Shown: positions 13,884 through 24,781 of the stretch, in pieces
How the letters are laid out: every line of letters begins with the position of its first letter
Position numbering within the stretch: position 1 is the stretch's first letter
The notes under the pieces: model-generated
What the model saw: the letters and a program-made list of their open reading frames with translations, nothing else
Told to the model about the DNA's origin: nothing
Database searches by the model: none
From: Gymnogyps californianus
Taxonomy: Eukaryota; Chordata; Aves; Accipitriformes; Cathartidae
DNA: 64,000 nucleotides
Direction: 5' to 3'
Assembly (NCBI RefSeq): GCF_018139145.2
Contig: NC_059473.1
Coordinates: 65,020,707 to 65,084,706, forward strand
Translations under genes and position numbers: made by a program

Positions 13884-13903
13884 TATGAAGATAAATCTTC
13901 ATA
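13884..13903. repeat. Perfect hairpin, 9-bp arms and 2-nt loop
   Basis: TATGAAGAT, AA, ATCTTCATA. The arms are exactly reverse complementary. It sits in a G/T-rich region (about 13,680-14,060). No function is implied. Confidence 0.75.
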
Positions 13904-16900
13904 GGTAGGGTTTTCTGGGTCATGGGTGGAAGTGATAGTGGGCTGGTCTGATATAGAAGGATTGTAGTAGTATGGGGCTGACATGTCCTTCACCAGAAAA
14001 ATGGTGGGGAAAGAAAATGGAAGATATCGAGGGTAGGTCTCCAGAGTTGTGCTTGGAGGAGGTTCTAGCTCTTACTCTCTTCTGTGTGCTTTCTTACACC
14101 ACAGAGAACCTGGCAGGGGTTTTAAGAGCATGTAGGTAACCATCTACCTCTTCAGATGCCTCTCTGCCCCTGAACTTTTAGGGGGAAAACTTAGTGAGCA
14201 GTTGAATTAAAGAATCCCTGGGTCACCTTCTTTTTTTCCATGGGAAGGAAGAAGCCTGCTAGGAACACTGTGCCATGTATTTTTGTTTGTTTAGTTTTGG
14301 TTTGGGTGGGGGGGAGAAATGGGGAGAAAGTTAACACTTGGATAAATACGTTGTCAGGGTTCTTCTCATCCAAAGTGTAGCTATACTCATTCTTCCAAGT
14401 ATTAACTGATTTGATGAAACCCAGAGCTTTTGCAGCATATCTGTACTGCAGTGTAATGGAGATGCTGTTGACCTAGCTTGACACAGGTTAGTTCAGGCTC
14501 TGCTAGCGGCTCACAAGGGGACTAGTCACAGCTTCTGTGTATGTGTTTCTTCTCAGGTGGGCTTTGCAGCTCATATCAAGCTTTATGCTATAGCAGCTAT
14601 TTATTAGATCAGTGTCTCTTCACTAGGCTGAGGGTAACAGAGTGCGCTACCTTGCCTGAGCAGCAGGTTTCTCTTAACCTGATTCTTGGTTTGTGGCTCT
14701 AACTAGACTTGGTGGCTGTAGGGAGCTTGCTGTCCACCTAGAGGTGGTACAGTGGTGGTACCGGGCTATGGTATACCGGGCTATGATGTTCTTGCTTATC
14801 CTGCTATCCCTCAGCTTTAACGTAATGCTGTGTGGCTGTCTTTTTTTCAAAGACAGTCCTGTACCAGAGTTACCGGTACAAAAGATTTGCAGGTGGTTCA
14901 AAATCCTTAAAAAAACCAACCAATCAGCCAACCAACCAAAAACCTGAACTCCAGACCAGGTGGAGTTTTTCCTCTTGCCCTATGTCTCTCATCACAGAGA
15001 GACAGAGTAACCTCTCCATTCTTGTTGAGGTTAATCTCACCGTCAGACCAGGATTTATAATGCCTCATGTCCTAGAGAGTCTCTGACTATGCCTGCGCAG
15101 GTAGATTAAAGTGTGCAAACCCACTCCTTGGCAATGGGGCCAACAGGGAGCACTGGGATGGCTGAACTCCCTTACCCCCCCCACAGGGTAGCTGGGAGTG
15201 CTCTTTGACATACTGACTTCCAGGTAATGCCCAAGACGAGAGGAAAGGGGTAACTTTAGCTGGATCAGGCCCCTGCAAATGGCTAGGAACAGCTCTAACA
15301 GCAGCTTGGCTGACCGGACTTGTGTCTGCAGGAACGGTCCTTGGTATGGATTTACTAATATAGGTATGGCCACGTCACTGAGGGCACAGACTGCAGAGTC
15401 CTCATGCACTTGTCTGTATAGCTCTGGTATTCCTTACCCCTGCATAGGTGTGTAACTCGGGGCAAGCAAATTCAGTGTAAATGAGGCGGACTTGCTTTAG
15501 CCTCTTCCTTGCAGCAGAAGCAGTGTCTGCCATTACATTATGCTTTTTAATTTTGGATTTATGGATGCTGTCTTTGGCAAGGTCACTGAGATTGAAGGGA
15601 CTGAGACAGACCAAACATCTGCAGGCAGCTACCTGCTTGTGGCATGCTAACATGAACAGTTACAGCTGACTGATGTCCTGGACTCATGTGCATTGGCTTA
15701 TTACACTGTTTGTGAGAGGCGAGAGTAATGAGCCTGTGCTTTAAATCCATCTGGAGTTTATATCCAAATTCCCTCTTACTCTGATAACTCAGTATTTATT
15801 ACAGTCCTAATAGACCTCCTGTTCTGTGGCTTCTTCCTGAGAGATCATGAGACTATGTAAAGGTGCTGGCAGGGGGATGTTCTCCTCCTCTACCTCTGTT
15901 ACTCTTAGCCGTTTTTTAGCTCACTCTTTGGGACTGCACTTACCATTTTCCCACAGGACAGCATTTAATTGCTCCTTGACTGACCTTCTGCCTTGTCCCA
16001 ACAACTTTGCCCCTGAGGTCATTTCACCAATTCATTATTCTTGGTGGAGGAGAAAAAAGTCCTTCTTAATGTCTAAGCTTCTCTCCCTGTTATTGCAGAG
16101 TTGATTAAAAGAGAATGATTTAGAGTTATTTACCACTACCTTTTAAATATCAGGTAGCAAAGTGTTTCCTGAAAATAATGGCTTGAGAATCCCTCCACCA
16201 CTCTGTGCTTAGAAACTCTATCTTTCATATCCAGAAACAGGTTAAACTTTTTTTTTTGACAGAGACCTAAATATCGTGCTGGATCATTCAGCATTTTCAT
16301 CTTCCTCATTGCACCATTTGCTTTAAAAGCAACAGGGTAGTAGAGCCAATTCAAATCTGTGCTCTTTACAGGAAAAATAACAATGCTTTGTGAGACAACA
16401 CATTTTTAAAGGTTCAGAAAACCTGCTAGTTGATCACACACATTACTGATGCTTATAGTACTCTGCTGAAATCAGATGATGCTGGTCCATGGTCTAAGAA
16501 TATTTATTGACAAGCCATTGAGGAAAAAAATAAATAGTCCTGGGTATAGAAATCATTTAATCATTTCCACGAGTGCTTCTCCATAACGCCAGAGTTACCT
16601 ACCTTCCCTTCTCATACACTCCCCTCCTGTTCACTGGCTTTCGGTTTTGGAGGGAACTGCACTGGCTTGGTTGCAGAAGCCCATTGACCGTTCATAAGAC
16701 ACTTGTAAAATAAGCACGGAACATGAAGTATGACCAGAGCAAACCACCTGCAATGTTATTGTATTTTATGTGCAGTCTGTTTTATCCAGCGCTAGTGTTC
16801 ATTTGTCTGGTGGGATGGCATCAGCTCTTTTCTTTGAGGGAATTTTCTTTCTAACTTTGCCCATTTTTGCACCTTTCCTTTTACAAATACATCACTCATC

Positions 16901-18554
16901 GGAAGTTTCAAGGAAATATTTGTAAAAGATCTTCAAAATAATGATGAATGACTAAAATGAGCATTAAAAAATAAATTCAGTAACTATTCATCAAGATTAC
17001 AGACTAGAAGTTTATTTCCTCCAGCTAATACGTGGAACACTTCACCCTGGCATAGATAAATCGTGAATCAGCCAAGGGGTTAGTTAGGGCTTCCAGTTTC
17101 TATTAGGTCAGCTTACTAAAGGCTGGCTTTCTGAAGAAGTAAGGATGCAGGGGTTATTTCTTTTTAAAATTATAATAATTGACTCTGGGGATGAATATAG
17201 TAGCAGAAAAAGTATATTTTTCCTTGTATCTCAGTGAAACAGGATCTGAAACTTTTCTTACACAGTATTCTCTCTCTTTTGGTGAGAAAAAAAGAAGACC
17301 CAGAAAAAGAAAGGAAGGAAGATTTCTCTCAAGTGCAGGGCTGCAATTTGTAAGAAAAAGACCTTCCCGTGAGCAAGTGAAGGGGGTGGAGATTTACGTT
17401 AAAATAAACAACACAGTAGCGTCTTGTGTTGGATGTACTGATAAGGCTGTGGGCACTGGCTTTAAAATGTTTCATCCCAAGTGTCCAGTGTCTCCCAGAA
17501 GGACGTGCAGTAGGAGGAAGTGTGAGGTTAAGAATTCAGTGAGATTGGACAGAGTCGACAGGCTTGGGTAGACGGTCTGAAATTCATTACGAGAGTGTAT
17601 CCTGGGGGTCACCACAAACATCCTATAAACACCAGTGAACTTTTCTGCAGTCCAGAGCTGCAGAAGCAAGCATGGTGAGTCATGAGATGTCTTCTCCTCC
17701 ACACACACGTACCGAGGGGGAGAAAGAGGGAGACAATGATGGGTGCTCTCTGAAGTGGTTAGAAATGTAGGTTCCTAATTTTTAAATGTCTCCAAACTGA
17801 CTAGCAAGTGTGATCTGACTTTCCAAATGTCATGAGCATTCTTTAAATCATGACTCATTTATGTCAGGCTCATGAATACCTTTCAAGTTGAATAATCAAA
17901 ACTCCTCAGATTTCTACCCCTTTCTTAGTAGTCTAGCAGAAACGCACATTTATGCACATGTACACTGATACCCTTTTAATGATTAGGAGTGAGGGAAAAC
18001 ACACGAATACAGTGAAATAGAAAACCTGGAGTGAAAGAAGGGTCATAGGTTGATGTTGTAAAAATCAAAGTGAAATGATTTTGCATTTTAGTAAATGCTG
18101 TGATTACCGTGTCCTATCCTGTTCAGAAGGATTTGCAGAGTGACTCAGTGAAAAAGGAATTAAAAGTGCCTTAAGATCTTACAGTGAGGTTACCCAGTAC
18201 TGTAAGCAGACGTCATCTCAAGTAACAGAGTTTATGTGCAAATCCTGGATTGAGCATACGTGATGTCTTTGATTCTGAACACCTGCCTCAGCTTCCTTTC
18301 AAAGGGTTTTGGATGTTTTGACTTCCTCTTGCCACTGTTTGTGACGTTTTTCATTTGCATAAGTGTGTTACAAGTCAAGAGAGGCAATTATGCCTCAATC
18401 CTGTGGTGGCATAGGAAATATCAATGGAAGAAATGTATTCTAAAAAATGAAATGACTGTTCTGTACTCCATGTTGCATACAAGCTTCAACTCACCTGAGC
18501 TTTAATCTTGAAAGTACTTTGCACAAGAGTAATTCTGCTGAATGCAGTGGGACA
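13904..18554. other. Gene-free sequence; possible decayed repeat 14.4-15.7 kb
   Basis: No supported gene. The interval 14,440-15,700 has a texture unlike its neighbours: overlapping medium frames on both strands (the longest is 114 codons on the minus strand at 15,065-15,409) and a 9-base C-run just before 15,183. It may be an old transposon that I cannot name. A 12-base direct repeat TACCGGGCTATG occurs at 14,759-14,770 and 14,774-14,785. A 24-base block at 17,651-17,674 lies between an acceptor-like and a GTGAGT donor-like site, too short to call. A basic 130-codon frame at 17,179-17,571 is not recognised. Confidence 0.45.
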
Positions 18555-18625
18555 GCTTTTATCTCTGAATATAGTGTAAAATGTTAAGCATGTGCGTAAG
18601 TGTTTGTAGGACTTGGGTCTAATAT
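18555..18625 (+). repeat. Ancient amniote interspersed repeat fragment
   Basis: The text 'gttaagcatgtgcgtaagtg' and its flanks resemble a widespread bird and reptile repeat characterised by 'TTAAGCATGTGCTTAAGTG' after an 'AATGGGA' block. Recognised from memory only; family name not assigned. Confidence 0.4.
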
Positions 18626-18686
18626 CAGAAAGCTCTTTTGCAGCCACAAACCTGAAAAACTGTAATGGAAAATAACTTCATATCAC

Positions 18687-18726
18687 ATATGTTCAGTGAA
18701 CATATTCACTATTCATATCAGTGAAT
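18687..18726. repeat. Two overlapping hairpins including an IR-1-like palindrome
   Basis: ATATGTTCA, G, TGAACATAT (18,687-18,705) is a perfect 9-1-9 palindrome. ATTCACT (18,704-18,710) pairs with AGTGAAT (18,720-18,726) and overlaps its right end. The GTTCA-n-TGAAC centre has the geometry of an inverted nuclear-receptor half-site with one-base spacing. That reading is inference from motif shape only. Confidence 0.7.
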
Positions 18727-19263
18727 TGCATGCCACTTAGATTGTTCCTCTTGCAACAGTCTGCCAATTTGTTGTCGTCTTGTACAGACTTTTCATCTGA
18801 AAGTTCAGTTTTGCAAGTACAAGATGTGGGAGCTAAGATGATATATTGAGGCATATAAGTAATCAGGAAAAAATGCAGTTCAGCCCATGTATTCTTTGGA
18901 AATATGTATAAATATTTACAAATTATAGAGTTAAATCCAACTCATTTTGTAAATGAAGGGATATTCTGCTTTTTTTATGGGAAACATCAAAATCCAGGAA
19001 GCATGGGAGAATAAGACATGAAATCTTTTCCAAGGGACATTCATAAACTCTCATAAAATCAAACATCATGCAGACTTCAACCTTTCTCCTATTTTCATTG
19101 TGTGCACGCCTACGCATCCGTGCGTTTGTGGAAGCAACTTTCAGACAAGAAGGTTTTTTTTCTTTTTTGCATTTAGCAATTACTTTGTAAACAACTTAAA
19201 GAGATTGGTGAGGGACTGCTCTGTAGAAATGATAGCACATCTGCAGCACAGGCAGTTAAAGTC

Positions 19264-19281
19264 AACAATTAATTAATTGTT
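19264..19281. promoter_or_regulatory. 18-bp perfect palindrome of homeodomain-type sites
   Basis: AACAATTAATTAATTGTT is its own reverse complement and contains overlapping TAATTA cores on both strands. Tandem TAATTA motifs are typical of paired-class and LIM homeodomain binding. Whether it is bound is unknown, and AT-rich palindromes also arise by chance. Confidence 0.35.
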
Positions 19282-22200
19282 AAGGGCTCTGTTCATCCAA
19301 ACGTTTGGCTCTGTATTTACTGCGTGATTCATGGCTTGTGATCCCTGGTTTCCAGAGAACTCAAAGTCTGGTCCTCCGTTTCAACCCTTCCCTTGCTCCC
19401 CATTTTACCCTTCCCTGCCCACACCCAACAGTAGAGAGGCGAAATCGTGTTCCTTATAGAGTAACAGTGCTTTATGGCAAACAGCCCACCCATACATTGT
19501 GCAGACCCACTGAGCATGTTCGGCAAACACAGGCTATACTCTCCTGAAGTCTATGAGACAGAGACCCCTCCTTGCGTGGTGTCAGTAATTCACGGATAGA
19601 CAAATATTTACAAAACAAACAAGACACACAAGGAAGCACATGCAATCATCTTTTGTGTAGCTGGATTTTGGTAGATTAGACTTTAACCCCACAGCGTAAA
19701 ACAGTGGCTGTTGGTTGTAGAAAACAGATTTTATATCAACCTGTATGAAGTTGCGCAGTGCTGTGGTCAAGGGAGGTTCTGGCATTCTGGGAGGCACTTT
19801 GTGTCCCAGTTTGATTCTGAGCCTCCAGATAAGAAATGTCATAGTGATTTGCTCCAGTTGCCTCCCAGGGAAAGATCTACTATCTTCCAGCGTATATAGG
19901 ATAAATAGAGATCATTACGTTTACAGTGAACCAAATTTATAATAGACATGGACCAAAATTTATACTTCTTAGGTAAATTCTTAAGGGAAGCTGTTCTTTA
20001 AATAAGCAGTGCCAAAAAATTGCAGCAACAATAGCTAGAGTTAAAAAGTTACTTACTCATTAATATTTTTATTATTACTAACTTGCAAAGCTCCCTTGGA
20101 GTATAACAGCAGAACATTAAAAGTGTCTAGCAAAATAACAGTTGCGTATCACTGAATAATTAAAGTCGTCACTGAAGAAACAAAATGTAAAACCATAAAC
20201 AAGCCTTGAACAAACAAGAAATAATCAATGCATGATGATAAAGGGAACCAAAACATCTGGAGTCTCTGCCAGAAAGCTTCTACAGATGTGTTCTGATGTA
20301 TGATAAGAAGAAATAACATTTCGGAGTCGCAGGCCCTCAGTGAGGTTCCTGCCTTCCACTGTGGTTAAGTCACAGGGAGGCGCAGCCAGCTTTGATCCCA
20401 CTGTTGATCTCAACAGCCCTCCTGGTGAATTGTTCAGATTTTTGAGGGCTATTTCTGGTGTGTGTGGCAGAATCTGATTCAGCTTCACAAAAGAAGTGGC
20501 AGAGGGAAAGCTGTGCTATTTGATGCTTCCTTGAGGCACTCCCTTCATTTCCAGATCCAAGCTGCTTCTAAAAGCAGCCATATAACGGAGCCCAAACTTT
20601 GCTTGAGTAATCCAGTTTAGACGTTGCTGATGGGGAGAGACTAATTGTTTTGTCATATCTTTCGTCTTGAATTTCTGTGTCTGAAAGGGACAAAGAGTCT
20701 AGTGAAAAGACTGATTAATAGTATTTCGTAGACAGAAAAGTTCTTCTCACCCTTTCTTCAGATACGTTCTTTCAGGCTCAGCTTGCAATTTACAACTAGT
20801 TTCCAGATGACAAACTTCAGTAACCTGCACAGGTAATGGCCAGCTGCCATTAATCCAGACATTCTACTGGAGGTTTCCATGAGTTAATAACAGTAACTTC
20901 ATAAGGCATCACCTAAATTCAAAATTTAATTGCTTCAGAATCAGGTGGCAGGTTTGTTTGATTCATAAGACATTAATAGGGCTGACTGTGGATGCTCTAC
21001 CTTTTCCGCTGTATCTGCACAGTTTTGCTTGTGGCAGGACACACAAGAAGTCACTTTAAAATACAAAAATACCTGGCTGGCTGCTGCAAAGATCATTTGT
21101 CAAGAGAAGAATGCTGTGGAGGGAAACTCTGACCTCTAAACCTGCAACAACAACAAAAGCCAGTGTTTTAAAAAGTTATTTTGAAGCCTAAATAAACCTT
21201 GACAGACTCCCCTTAAATTTCTTTTACAGTGATTAATTTCCAACTAGGGAAATATTGACTCTGAGAGAAAATGAAAATATTTCCATCTTCTTTCTCTCTA
21301 ATACGGCGTTATAAGATCATTTGACCTACTAGATAGAGTGGAAAATCACTATCAGTCCTGATGTTATTAGATGGATCAGGTTTCACATCTCTCTCCCTCT
21401 GTTTTCCTTTGCTTCCCCTGTATCAGCATGTTGTCTTCCCAGCTCCCCCCGCTTCAGTCTGGCTGGAGGAGGCAGAGCCCTTGGTGCTTGCGTTGCCTAG
21501 CAGGGCAGGGTGGCTGCCCTTTTTGTGGGATGATTGTGAGGACACAGGGGTCAGTCAGAGGCTCGTGGAAGGCCGTGAGGAAAAAATCCACCTTGCCCAA
21601 GGTATTAAATGGACGTGGTTATGGTTACTCACCTTTGAGCTGGTTATATTCCCTCTCCCTGTAGGGAGGCGTGGTTCATTTCAAGAATCACAGCCATTTG
21701 TCCCGTCACACACCCACCCTCCCCATTTCCCCACAGATCTCCTCTTATGGGCTTGACTATATGCTACAAATGCCATAGGAATCTTCCAGAGGGTTTTTGA
21801 TCACAGAATACCTGTGCACATATGCATACTTCAGCCTTAGTTTTAATAGGAGGGTAAATAAATTATAGTCACCAGCCCCAAATACTCCTTTTTCCCTGCC
21901 GCTGATACCTTTAGATATGGCAGGTACCCACTGAGTTGCATGGCAAGACTGTCTCCATCCTGCTGACCTGTGCTCTAAAGTGCATTTACTGTCTTCTAAA
22001 AAGTGAGGGAAGGAGGAGCAGGGTGCACCAGCTGGAGAGACAGGGACTTCCCGGCAGAGGAGCAAGCTTGAACACAAAAGCTCCGTTGTTTATTATATGT
22101 CCCACTGAAAGAAAGTCTTCTTCATGAGGGAACCCACACTGAATTTCCTAGAGTGGCTACAGCCATTGCTCAAAAAATGTTCACAGCCTGTGTGCGTATC

Positions 22201-24660
22201 CTATTACTTGTTTGGCTTCAGAAACAGTGGAAGACAGAGCATCTTCTATAGCAAACATATGTTTGATCCTTGCAGTTTCCAACAGAATTAGCCAATTCAA
22301 ACAAGATGAAGAGCAATTAAAAAAAAAAATCTACCTCAGATCTCTGTGTCAAAAAAGCATAGAGAAAACATCACTCAGCCCCATGGAATATCCTCCAAAC
22401 TTTCCTTGGAAGGATATGAAATGTAAGTTGCCCATAGTTCATTGCTTTAGTAAAGGTGGTTGTAAACTACTGTGTATCACTGCCCTGAGGATTTGCCTCA
22501 CCATGCATCCTTCCTGCAGCAAACCTCCGAAGGAAAGAATTATTTGGTTTTGTAAGAATCAGAAGAAAAATTGAAGTTGAAGATTCTTTTAAAGGCAGAA
22601 GATACTAGTGGTCAATAGATACTAACTGCATAACATGTTCACCCCTCCACAGCACACACAATTAGCATCCAACTGAATTCATATGTAGATAAGTACATAG
22701 AAAAATAAATGTTCTTCTGTTATAGAATCCTTCCACAGGGTGAGGCGCTGAGTTCCTTTCATGGCTAGCAACTGAAGCAAGGCTTCCCGATGATCACTTC
22801 TTCCCAGATTCAGGTCATTAACGTAGGGCACTATTTATGAAATCTTTCCTTTGGAGGATTTTTTGATTAGGCTCCAATGTAACAGTCTGTTTCTAGGCAC
22901 TCTCGTTCAATGTATAGGTGTTAAAATTGCATGTTTCTGGCTCTCTTAAAATATTTTCATGTGATTTTCTGTATATTACTTTATAATGGCACATTTACCA
23001 TATTTCTGTTTGCCGTGACTTATGATTCTTAGCTAAAGTAACAATCTTAGCAATTTGAAGAATCAAGGAAAGTTTGATGGGGTTTACTGTGCAGTAGGCA
23101 TCAGGAGTTTAAAATGGTAACTACACACTGAAAGGTGAATAGCCAAAGCCTGCATTACTGAGAAGAACTTCTCGGCTTAGATCCATTGATTGCAGTGCTG
23201 GTGTGCCAACTTACAGACTGTAGTCCAAAGATGCCAAATCTGTTAAATAAAAGCTGAATGAAATTAAAAGTTTACACTTTCCTGACATATATAAATATTT
23301 GTTAAAAATGAGCTCTTTTTTCATTTTATCAGTCTTCAGCCAACAGCTTCTGATGATTTGGCTGCACACTGCGTAAGGATACATACATGAAGAGTTAATG
23401 AACTTGACAGGACTGAGTAAATATTTGTTTAGAATTGCAAATAGGCCCCAAGCCAAGCTTTTTTAGGCCTATTAGCCAGACTAAGTCCAGAGCAGAAATG
23501 TTGAGTAGGACTGCACTTCTTATCTCTCATCCCTCCACTTCCACTGTGCTCACTCCCCTCACTTTGGAGTTCCCAAAGGTTGTTTCAGAAAAAGATTCTT
23601 TTTTCTTCTGACTTCTTATAGGTTGCAGGTGGCAACTTCCATCATTTCCCTTTGAAGGCAGAGGTAGTCAGCCCTCAAAGAAAGTGCTGCCGGGCCTAGG
23701 ATCTGGCCTGACCTCCACAGGCGGCAGTAGACACAATCCCTTCTGCCGCCAGCTGTCACTCCACCAGCTTTCAGTGTGTGACATCTTGGATGAATATGAC
23801 CTTCTAATACGTTTCATGAATCAGACACTGCAAGAGCCTTTCAGCTCTCATCTTGATTCACTTTAGAGCTTTCCCATTCACATTCACAAGAATAAATAGG
23901 TTTTTTTCTCAGAGAGTTTTCCCCTTTTCTCTGGAAGGGACCAGAGCCTTCTACAGGAGAATGGGCTAGCGGCCACTGCTCTGCAATGGACCCCCTCAGT
24001 GTACCTTGGTTTTGCCCTGACACGGGATAGCCAGAGGGAAAAATGTTTTACACACAACCAGTTACCACAGAGTCATCTGTTTTCTGGGATAAAGTTTCCC
24101 CATAACATATGAAACTGCCTGGCAATACTGTGCCTTAATGGGGGTTTTGAGATGAGACAGAGATGAACGAGGGCAGGGTGGTCCTGCCAGACTGTATGGG
24201 GAATCTGAAAGGAAAAGAAGGAGTTTCCTTTGCGATAAGGAAATCAGGGCATGCCTACTACAACTTATCACTCTGCCTAGTTAGAGAGGGGAGCAAGGGC
24301 TGGTCAAACCAGAAGGAACAATGCATATGGGGAAATACTTGGAGCTGGATGCTGAGCTGGCAGAAACCAGCATAGGTCCACTGGAGGAAACTAGGTGATT
24401 TATATTAGGCCTGGATGCAGAATTGGGATGGAGTATTCAGAGCTGAGATTTACTATTGAAAATTGACGGTTTTGTGAGGGCAGGGGAAGAAGGCCTGCCA
24501 AATAATTCACAGAAGATTGGGATAACTTGTGCTCTGAGCAGAGCCAAACTACACACATGTTCTGCAGTTTCAGATGTGCCAAATTCTGGAGCTCTACATC
24601 TCCCACTTGCAAATGTCAAAACGCAGCAATGATGCTTTTTCTTAATTAGCTACTTACATG
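19282..24660. other. Gene-free unique sequence
   Basis: No supportable gene or named transposon. The longest frames (131 codons at 21,361-21,756 +; 120 codons at 22,212-22,574 +) have no recognisable domain. The first runs through a C/T-rich, locally GC-richer patch. Confidence 0.55.
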
Positions 24661-24781
24661 TTGAAAGCATTTGACAACTGATTTATCCTCACAATGGCTG
24701 ATGGGTTCATTATCTTCCCACCTCAAAACCTGACGTTTTGTTAAAAGAGTGAATTACCTGATAGGACCACACAGCAAGACA
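24661..24781 (-). mobile_element. MIR-type SINE remnant
   Basis: Read on the plus strand, this matches the reverse complement of MIR in order. 'tttatcctcacaatggc' corresponds to the segment before the variable TATGAGG region, 'ttcattatcttccca' follows, and 'gaattacctgataggac' plus 'cacacagcaag' corresponds to the 'AGTAACTTGCCC..GGTCACACAGCTAG' part. Divergence is high, as expected for MIRs in birds. Assigned from memory of the consensus. Confidence 0.55.

Noticed and set aside
17179..17571. 130-codon frame with a Lys/Arg-rich segment
   Set aside because: The basic stretch comes from an A/G-rich tract; no known domain, promoter or splice signals.
17651..17674. 24-nt microexon candidate
   Set aside because: Acceptor and donor look fair, but 24 bases cannot be judged without transcript evidence.
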